The translations under genes were made by a program, and so were the position numbers. The notes under the pieces were generated by a model. It ran no database searches, was not told the DNA's origin, and saw only the letters and a list, made by a program, of their open reading frames with translations. A DNA stretch of 18,255 nt, from positions 1 through 18,255 of the forward strand of contig JAHIRL010000133.1 in NCBI GenBank assembly GCA_018818755.1, given 5' to 3'. The first letter of the stretch is position 1, and every line of letters begins with the position of its first letter. The DNA comes from Patescibacteria group bacterium. GTDB taxonomy: Bacteria; Patescibacteriota; Gracilibacteria; UBA1369; LOWO2-01-FULL-3. This document shows positions 12,874-18,255 of this stretch, one piece after another.

Positions 12874-13776
12874 ATGAAATATAACTGGTCGGTAATCGGT
12901 CACGAAAAACAATTGGAATTACTGGAAAGAGATCTTGAATCCGGCAAGCTGGCTCATGCTTATTTGCTAGTGGGACCGAATAGTATTGGGAAATTTACAG
13001 TTGCTAGAAAGTTGGCGGGAATTTTGCAGTGTGAAAATGATTTTTGCCATAATTGCCGAAATTGTGAGCAGGTGGAGAAAAATTGCCATATCGACACTAT
13101 CCAGATGAAGGGGAGCCGTGAATCGCTGAAGATTGAAGATGTGCGAAAGTTGGTAGAGAGGCTAAGTATGTCCAGCCAGTCGCGGCATACGGTTGTTTTG
13201 ATTCAGACAATTGAAAGGATGACCACGGAGGCGGCTAATAGTTTTCTAAAAATTCTGGAGGAACCGCCCAAAAAAACTATTTTTATCATGACTACAAATG
13301 CTCTAAAATTGCTTTTACCAACCGTTGTTTCCAGGGTTCGTTTGCTTAAGTTTAATGTGGTTTCCGTAAACTATTTACATAAAAAATTGAGAGAGATTTA
13401 TCCGGATCAGGACGAAGAGGTCATTAAAAAAGTAAGCTTACTGTCTCTTGGAAAAACGGGAAAAGCCATTTCGCTGATGGAAAATCCTGAACTTTTGGCT
13501 AAATATATAAAGATTTATCATGATGTGCAGAATTTTCTCGATCACAAAAATATCCATGATCGATTTGCTTATGTGGAAAGACTTTTGGAGGAGGAGAATC
13601 AGACTGATATTTTTTTGGGGATTTTGAAAAATGTCCTAAGGACAAAGATTTTGGGGGGTGATAGGGCAAGCAAGAAACACATAAATACTCTTTCCAAAAT
13701 CGAGGATACTGGTATTCTCTTAAAGCACAATGTGAACAAAAGGCTTGCTTTGGAAAATTTAATGATAAATTTATGA
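12874..13776 (+). CDS. holB: DNA polymerase III delta' subunit (HolB-like clamp-loader ATPase)
   Basis: Part of the clamp loader that puts the beta sliding clamp on DNA. The 300-residue protein has the AAA+ layout: WSVIGHEKQLELLERDLESG, HAYLLVGPNSIGKFTVARKL with a Walker A form (GPNSIGK, 34-40), a four-cysteine zinc site (Cys53, Cys58, Cys61, Cys64), the conserved TTEAANSFLKILEEPP segment, and TVVSRVRLLKF, where many clamp-loader subunits have SRC. The retained Walker A suggests ATP binding, although delta' of E. coli is not an active ATPase. It starts 9 bases after murF and its TGA overlaps the next ATG as ATGA. The neighbour ricT/yaaT is adjacent to holB in Bacillus too, supporting the call. 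Confidence 0.93.
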   Translation: MKYNWSVIGHEKQLELLERDLESGKLAHAYLLVGPNSIGKFTVARKLAGILQCENDFCHNCRNCEQVEKNCHIDTIQMKGSRESLKIEDVRKLVERLSMSSQSRHTVVLIQTIERMTTEAANSFLKILEEPPKKTIFIMTTNALKLLLPTVVSRVRLLKFNVVSVNYLHKKLREIYPDQDEEVIKKVSLLSLGKTGKAISLMENPELLAKYIKIYHDVQNFLDHKNIHDRFAYVERLLEEENQTDIFLGILKNVLRTKILGGDRASKKHINTLSKIEDTGILLKHNVNKRLALENLMINL

Positions 13777-14612
13777 GTGAAAATAGACAAATTAGTGGGG
13801 TGAAATCATATTTTTCGGGAATGATTTGCGAAGTTCCTCAAGGGAATAATGACGATTATGCTCCCGGCGATTTTGTGATTTTTAAGGACGATGAAGGAAA
13901 AGAAGAGTTTGGGCTTGTGAAATATATTAGTAGGCCGATTAGTGATGAGAAGATTTTTGTGGAAAATTCTAAAATTTTGCGAAAAGCTACGGCGAATGAT
14001 GTTCAGAAGGTAGAAAACCACGAAACGCAATTGCTTGAACTTATGGAAAAGGCCAATCAGCTAGTTGGGCGCCATGGTTTGGACATGCAGGTGTTTCGGG
14101 CGGGGATTTCGTTTTCCGGAGGTAAGCTTCATTTTATGTTTACCGCTGAGGATAGGGTTGATTTTAGGGAATTGGTGAAGGACTTGGCGAAGGTTTTTAA
14201 AAAACAAATTTATTTAAGACAGGTGGGGCCGCGGGATAAGGCGATGATGGTTGGAGGTTTTGGGAAGTGTGGACGGTCACTTTGTTGTAATACTTTTTTG
14301 CATAAGTTGGCGAGTATAAATATGGAAATGGTCCGGGAGCAGGGATTGGAGAGCAAGGGAAGTTCCAAGCTTTCGGGGGCCTGTGGAAAACTGCTTTGCT
14401 GTTTGAGATATGAGGTTAATGTTTATAGGGATTTGAAGAAAGGGATGCCGGATGTGGGCAGTTTTATTGTTTTGAAAAAATCCAGTGTTCATTCCGGGAA
14501 AAAGGGGAAGGTTATTGCTTTGGATATTTTGAATAAAAAATTGAAAGTCATTTTGGAGGGAGACGAGTGGGCAACGATTGAACTTGACGATGTTAGTTCT
14601 ATTAAAAAATAA
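13773..14612 (+). CDS. ricT: PSP1-domain protein, RicT/YaaT family
   Basis: In B. subtilis YaaT (RicT) joins YlbF and YmcA in a complex that carries Fe-S clusters and steers RNase Y cleavage of certain mRNAs. This 279-residue homologue has the PSP1 domain (VDFRELVKDLAKVFKKQIYL, RQVGPRDKAMMVGGFGKCGR) with the characteristic cysteine motifs CGRSLCC and SGACGKLLCCLRYE, then a C-terminal beta-rich part (KGMPDVGSFIVLKKSSVHSG). The ATG at 13773 overlaps the holB stop. The holB-yaaT order is as in Bacillus. RNase Y itself is encoded 2.5 kb downstream on the other strand, so the known partner is present. YlbF and YmcA homologues are not in the window. Confidence 0.93.
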   Translation: MSENRQISGVKSYFSGMICEVPQGNNDDYAPGDFVIFKDDEGKEEFGLVKYISRPISDEKIFVENSKILRKATANDVQKVENHETQLLELMEKANQLVGRHGLDMQVFRAGISFSGGKLHFMFTAEDRVDFRELVKDLAKVFKKQIYLRQVGPRDKAMMVGGFGKCGRSLCCNTFLHKLASINMEMVREQGLESKGSSKLSGACGKLLCCLRYEVNVYRDLKKGMPDVGSFIVLKKSSVHSGKKGKVIALDILNKKLKVILEGDEWATIELDDVSSIKK

Positions 14613-14614
14613 TT

Positions 14615-15355
14615 ATGTGGACTTATTTGTTAATATTTCTTAGTGCTCTGGCTCTTGCTTCCGTTTTTATCAGGAGGGCTTATTTGATATCCCGAAAAAA
14701 GGAGGTGACTGAGAAAGAGGAGCTTTTTGATGGCAGTTTTGATGAGTTGAAAAATCAGAAGGTGGCAAAGGGGGATGCAGTGCAAGCCTCCGCGCTTTAT
14801 TCGAAGGGGGAGCTTTTGATGGAGGCAGGCAAAGAGGACGAGGCGATAAAAATGTTTGTACAAGCCCTTGCGCTTGATGCTCTGCATGTTGAAACCCAGA
14901 ACAAGCTGGCTATGCTCTATATGAAAAAACAGATGTTCTCCTCTGCCAGTGCTCTTTTTGCCCAGCTGGCCCAGCTAACCGACGATTCCGTTCATTATAG
15001 CCATTTGGGGTTGAGTCTGTATCAGCAGAATGAGTTTGAAAAATCTCGCGATGCTTATCAGAAAGCTGTTGAGCTGGATCCTTCGAGGCCGCAACGATAT
15101 GCGAGTCTGGCTCAGGTTTACAGGTCTTTGGGGCAATTACAAAACTCGGTAATAGCTTTGAACAAGGCGGCGGATCTTGACCAGGAAAATATTGATTACT
15201 TGCTACTTTTGGCTGAACTTTTTATTGAGCTGGGCGATACCGAGGCGGCAAAAAATATGATTCTTCGAGTGATGGAGATTGACGAGGCAAATGAAAATGC
15301 AAAAATGTTAATGGAGGAGCTTAAGGCTTTGAGAGCTGACCTGCTTAAAAAATAA
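14615..15355 (+). CDS. Membrane-anchored TPR protein, 246 aa
   Basis: The N-terminus is a single membrane helix (WTYLLIFLSALALASVFI) followed by Arg/Lys (RRAYLISRKK), so the rest should face the cytoplasm. From about residue 60 it is built of TPR units: ALYSKGELLMEAGKEDEAIK, NKLAMLYMKKQMFSSASALF, HYSHLGLSLYQQNEFEKSRD, YASLAQVYRSLGQLQNSVIA and YLLLLAELFIELGDTEAAKN, each with the usual Gly/Ala/Pro positions. TPR arrays bind other proteins; partners are unknown. It begins 2 bases after the ricT stop and ends flush against the vanW stop on the other strand, with no base between them. The specific role is not inferable. Confidence 0.88.
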   Translation: MWTYLLIFLSALALASVFIRRAYLISRKKEVTEKEELFDGSFDELKNQKVAKGDAVQASALYSKGELLMEAGKEDEAIKMFVQALALDALHVETQNKLAMLYMKKQMFSSASALFAQLAQLTDDSVHYSHLGLSLYQQNEFEKSRDAYQKAVELDPSRPQRYASLAQVYRSLGQLQNSVIALNKAADLDQENIDYLLLLAELFIELGDTEAAKNMILRVMEIDEANENAKMLMEELKALRADLLKK

Positions 15356-16936
15356 CTACTCTCCTACTAAAATTTTGGCAGGCATTGCTTTGTAACTGGT
15401 TTGGATTTCTTCTTTTATAATTTCTTCTCCGGGTTTTGATAGGTATCTATACCAGAGGACATTAAAGCCTGCGTGTGCTCTTTCGGTTTGTTTTTGGACT
15501 CCTGGGTCGAGGGTGTCGGTCTTAACATATACTGGAGCTCCTGGGGAGGTGTGGCTGGAGATGTAGGGCCCGTCCATTTCTACGCTCCTGTTGTCTTTGG
15601 TTCCGTATAAAACGATGTATAGCTCATAGTCGTTTACGGTGTAGGCGTGCATTAGGAGGTGGTGGCCTGTGTCGTTTGTAAACTTGAGGTCTGCACCGCC
15701 AATGTAGATGGTGGCATCTAGGCCGTGTCCTAAGATTTGGGAATAATAAGAAACGGCATAAGAATGTTGGTTGCGTTCGGCAATTGGTAAGCCGCCAAGA
15801 AGTGCGGATCTATAAACCGTTGTGGAAACCTGACAAAGCCCTCCGCCGTATTCGGGGATTGTTCCTTCCGGCTTTATGACCAACTCTTTCCTGTATCCCG
15901 TTGTGTCGTCCACGGGGCCGAGGGTGCTGTTGAAGGAAAAGGTTTCTCCGGGAGCAATTAAGGTCCCGTTTAATTTAGCGGCTCCGGCTTTGATGTTGTG
16001 AATGCGGTTGTATGGAGAGCCATAATAAGAGGTGTGCCCTACTGAAAATTGTTCTTTTATCCCCATGTTTTGAAGGTCTTGGGAAATGTTTAGCTGTGGT
16101 GGAGTTTGAACAACGGGAATTGGGATGTTTTTGATTTGGTTTTTTATTGCTAATTCAAAGGCTTTAACAAAAAGTTCTCTGTCGATTTTTTTATAGTCGT
16201 GTCCTTGGCCTTCTATTATTATTTTATTGTTTTCGTCCTGATAAATATTTACTTCTGTTTTTTCCGAATCTAACCATTTGGAAATTTCCTCATCTATATA
16301 GAGATTGAACTCTTCCGGGTTTATTCTGATTACTATTTTTGTTTCTTTTTTGGGCGGTACCAGGTTTGTAATTATTTCTTCTTCCTCAAAATTTACCCAG
16401 TTGGGGTGGGCTTTTAATTTTATTTCCCAGTTATCACTATAAACAGGATCCACAAAGGTAAAGCTAAAGTTTAGAAGTTCTTGCATTTTGGGCAGATCTT
16501 TTTCCAGGTCTTCTTTTGTAATGGGTGCCTTAAGTTCTTCAAGTGGAAGGGGGATGGGAGTTGTGGATTCTATTTTAAGATAGGCTTCCAGTTGCTTAAA
16601 AAGGGTTGCTCGGTTGATGGTTTTTCCAGGTTTTGATTCGGAAATTTGGATGTTTCCATTGTTGTCAAAAAAATATGTGGCAGGACTTGGTTTGACTTCG
16701 TTATCCGAAAAGTTTTTCATTAAAAACTCATCTACTTTTCTATGGTCGATTATTGGGATTATTGTTTCTCCTATTTTGAATATTTTTAAGCCAAGCTGTT
16801 TTTGTGAGATGCTGACCGTTTTTTCGTTAAGTTGAAATGTGACGATTTTTTGTGGGGAATAAGCAAAAACGGTATTTGCGCACAAATAGGAAACTATTAA
16901 GAATATTGCCACTTTTAGTGTTTTGGCTTTTTTCAT
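15356..16936 (-). CDS. Exported VanW-domain protein, 526 aa
   Basis: A secreted or wall-associated protein. The signal peptide is residues 1-25 (MKKAKTLKVAIFLIVSYLCA, ending TVFA-YS). Residues 30 to about 290 look like two repeats of the peptidoglycan-binding-like domain found before VanW (each with a beta-rich part and a segment such as NRATLFKQLEAYLKIE or DRELFVKAFELAIKN). The VanW domain spans about residues 305-450: NRIHNIKAGAAKLNGTLIAP, GETFSFNSTLGPVDDTTGYR, YGGGLCQVSTTVYRSALLGG, ERNQHSYAVSYY and GLDATIYIGG. A final part with TLDPGVQKQTERAHAGFNV resembles the tail seen in VanW proteins with G5-like ends. VanW was first seen in vancomycin-resistance clusters, but its activity is not known, and no van resistance gene is nearby. 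The start shares one base with the preceding gene's stop (TAATG). Confidence 0.92.
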   Translation of the reverse strand: MKKAKTLKVAIFLIVSYLCANTVFAYSPQKIVTFQLNEKTVSISQKQLGLKIFKIGETIIPIIDHRKVDEFLMKNFSDNEVKPSPATYFFDNNGNIQISESKPGKTINRATLFKQLEAYLKIESTTPIPLPLEELKAPITKEDLEKDLPKMQELLNFSFTFVDPVYSDNWEIKLKAHPNWVNFEEEEIITNLVPPKKETKIVIRINPEEFNLYIDEEISKWLDSEKTEVNIYQDENNKIIIEGQGHDYKKIDRELFVKAFELAIKNQIKNIPIPVVQTPPQLNISQDLQNMGIKEQFSVGHTSYYGSPYNRIHNIKAGAAKLNGTLIAPGETFSFNSTLGPVDDTTGYRKELVIKPEGTIPEYGGGLCQVSTTVYRSALLGGLPIAERNQHSYAVSYYSQILGHGLDATIYIGGADLKFTNDTGHHLLMHAYTVNDYELYIVLYGTKDNRSVEMDGPYISSHTSPGAPVYVKTDTLDPGVQKQTERAHAGFNVLWYRYLSKPGEEIIKEEIQTSYKAMPAKILVGE

Positions 16937-17145
16937 TATTGTTCAATTTCCTCCGTTTCGCTTGGAATTTCTTTTAGGCGTTTCTTTTTGGAAAAAAACC
17001 CGAGCACTCTCATTATTATTCCTTTTTTCTTTTTTTCTTCTTCTTTTTTCTTTTTAATTGCCGCGACTCCAACAACCGAAGCAACCGCACCGCCGATCAC
17101 GGCGCCCATTATGATTTTATCAAAGATTCTTCTTTTTTTCTCCAT
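16936..17145 (-). CDS. Small single-pass membrane protein, 69 aa
   Basis: Not recognised by name. A basic lead (MEKKRRIFDK) is followed by a glycine/alanine/valine-rich membrane helix (IIMGAVIGGAVASVVGVAAI), then an extremely charged run of Lys/Glu (KKKKEEEKKKKG), a hydrophobic patch (IIMRVLGFFS) and an acidic tail (ETEEIEQ). The Gly-rich helix weakly recalls YtxH-like proteins, but the match is too loose to name it. It sits 11 bases after rny and overlaps the vanW start by one base, so it is expressed with both. Confidence 0.75.
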   Translation of the reverse strand: MEKKRRIFDKIIMGAVIGGAVASVVGVAAIKKKKEEEKKKKGIIMRVLGFFSKKKRLKEIPSETEEIEQ

Positions 17146-17156
17146 GGTGTTTTTGG

Positions 17157-18255
17157 TTATTTAGCAATTTCTGTGTGCCTTGTTTTCCTGATAACATTTA
17201 TTTTTATTTTTCCAGGATAACTTAGGTCGTGTTCAATTTTCTTTGCAATTTTTGTCGCAAATTCTTTAATTTGTTCGTCTTTCACTTCTTCTGGGTCAAC
17301 AAGAACTCGCACCTCTCTACCAGCGGAGATCGCAAAAGATTTTTTCACTCCATCAAAAGACATCGCTGTTCCTTCTAGAGCTTGAATCCTTTCGATATAT
17401 CTATCTATTGATTCCTGGCGTGCTCCGGGCCGACCAGCGGAGATTGCGTCGGCGGCCATTACTATTAGGGCTTCCGGCGTTTTTGGTGGCTCTGATTCGT
17501 GGTGAGTCCAAGCCGCATGAATTTCGGCCTCGTTGAACCCGTATTTTTCCATTAATTCTTTTGTAAGAAAATCGTGCGCTCCTTGTACATCAGGGTCTTG
17601 GTCTATCGCTTTTCCGAGATCGTGTAAAAATCCGGCTATTCTACAAACCTGAACATTGGCCCCAAGTTCGCTGGCGATAATTGTTGCTGCCCAAGAAACC
17701 TCCATAGAGTGTTTCATAATGTTTTGTCCATAACTTGTTCTATATTGGAGCCGCCCAATAGTTTTTACAAGATCCCTATCTTCTTTTTCAAAAGTTATCT
17801 CCATTTTTTTAAGGGCTTTTTTCCCTACCACATATAACTCTTCGTCTGTTTCTTTTCTTGCTTGTTCAACCAGTTTTTCCACAACCTGCTCGTTAATCTC
17901 ATCCTTTACCCTTATAAGTTTTTCAATGGCAATTTCTGCAATCTTCCTATTTACAAGATTGTACGAAGACAGGCTAATTGTTTGAGGTAGATCATTAAAA
18001 ATAACATCCACATCAATAAGCTCTTCAAGCTTCTTAATATTATTCCCGTTTTTACCAACAACTTTTCCTTTAATTTTATCCTGAGGAACTTTTATTAAAA
18101 CAACCTTGCTTTCCACCGATGTTGGAGAGCAAAGCCTTTGGATAGTGTTTACAATTGTTGTTTTTGCAAACTTAGGAGCGTTTTCTCTTAGGCTTTCTTC
18201 CACCAATTGTTCTGATTCTTCCCATTGTTCATGTAAAAAACTTGTATATTCTTTA
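17157..18255 (-). CDS. rny: Ribonuclease Y, C-terminal part (5' end outside window)
   Basis: RNase Y is the membrane-tethered endoribonuclease that starts mRNA decay in many bacteria without RNase E. The frame is open to the right edge (about 366 residues; full proteins are about 510-520), so the N-terminal membrane helix and most of the coiled coil are outside. Visible are the end of the coiled coil (HEQWEESEQLVEESLRE), the KH domain (KIKGKVVGKNGNNIKKLEEL, a GxxG-type loop) and the HD domain with RTSYGQNIMKHSMEVS, AGFLHDLGKAID, HHESEPPKTPEALIVMAADA and ISAGRPGARQES. The C-terminal region ends YPGKIKINVIRKTR plus a short tail. All HD metal ligands appear intact. The TTG at 18206 is an internal codon. 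G/C use is more balanced than in most other minus-strand genes here. Confidence 0.97.
   Translation of the reverse strand, partial: KEYTSFLHEQWEESEQLVEESLRENAPKFAKTTIVNTIQRLCSPTSVESKVVLIKVPQDKIKGKVVGKNGNNIKKLEELIDVDVIFNDLPQTISLSSYNLVNRKIAEIAIEKLIRVKDEINEQVVEKLVEQARKETDEELYVVGKKALKKMEITFEKEDRDLVKTIGRLQYRTSYGQNIMKHSMEVSWAATIIASELGANVQVCRIAGFLHDLGKAIDQDPDVQGAHDFLTKELMEKYGFNEAEIHAAWTHHESEPPKTPEALIVMAADAISAGRPGARQESIDRYIERIQALEGTAMSFDGVKKSFAISAGREVRVLVDPEEVKDEQIKEFATKIAKKIEHDLSYPGKIKINVIRKTRHTEIAK

Noticed and set aside
15356..16936. Vancomycin-resistance locus because of VanW
   Set aside because: No vanH/A/X, vanY or vanRS genes are nearby. VanW domains are common in exported proteins of unknown function.
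1..18255. Recoded UGA (glycine) as in Gracilibacteria
   Set aside because: TGA ends pdxT, ispDF, ispE, infC, holB and the 9947 gene at natural protein ends, and conserved genes contain no in-frame TGA.

Overview
The window looks like chromosomal DNA of a bacterium with a reduced, tightly packed genome. A Candidate Phyla Radiation (Patescibacteria) lineage such as Peregrinibacteria fits best. This is inference from shortened housekeeping enzymes (IspE, IspC, a MurF-like ligase without domain 1), near-absent intergenic space, starts with almost no Shine-Dalgarno sequence, and VanW, RNase Y and PdxS/PdxT homologues. TGA is used as a stop (pdxT, ispDF, infC, holB), so the UGA=Gly code of Gracilibacteria/Absconditabacteria does not apply. 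I see no tRNA, rRNA, CRISPR array, insertion sequence or phage gene.

Layout. 3-1781: 3' part of carB (carbamoyl-phosphate synthase large chain), cut by the left edge. 1845-2884: two convergent unknown genes, each with its own promoter. 3014-5349: pdxS-pdxT-recR-unknown, a + strand run making pyridoxal 5'-phosphate and a recombination mediator. 5327-7194 (minus): ispDF-ispE. 7281-7727: a receiver-only response regulator. 7690-8658 (minus): ispC/dxr; with ispDF and ispE this gives four activities of the MEP isoprenoid pathway. 8721-9773: infC-rpmI-rplT (IF3, L35, L20) with a clear promoter and a clear GAAA-tetraloop terminator. 9947-10573: an unknown exported protein behind a 14-bp palindrome. 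10602-11498 (minus): cyclophilin lipoprotein and acylphosphatase. 11593-15355: murF-like, holB, ricT (PSP1/YaaT) and a membrane-anchored TPR protein. 15356-18255 (minus): rny (cut by the right edge), a small membrane protein and a VanW-domain protein.

Most notable. (1) infC has no ATG, GTG or TTG in frame upstream of its conserved N-terminus; the best start is ATA at 8721. (2) Six promoters place the -10 box 27-33 bases before the start codon, giving leaders of about 20-26 nt without a Shine-Dalgarno sequence; the ATA start of infC obeys this spacing. (3) The infC and dxr promoters appear superimposed on opposite strands. (4) CarB carries sequence signatures I associate with the CAD/CPS1 (animal-like) branch rather than the E. 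coli branch. (5) IspE, IspC and the MurF-like ligase each lack a terminal region found in textbook members. No clear new multi-gene system was recognised; the unknown genes with their own promoters (1845, 2884, 9947) are the best candidates for undescribed biology.
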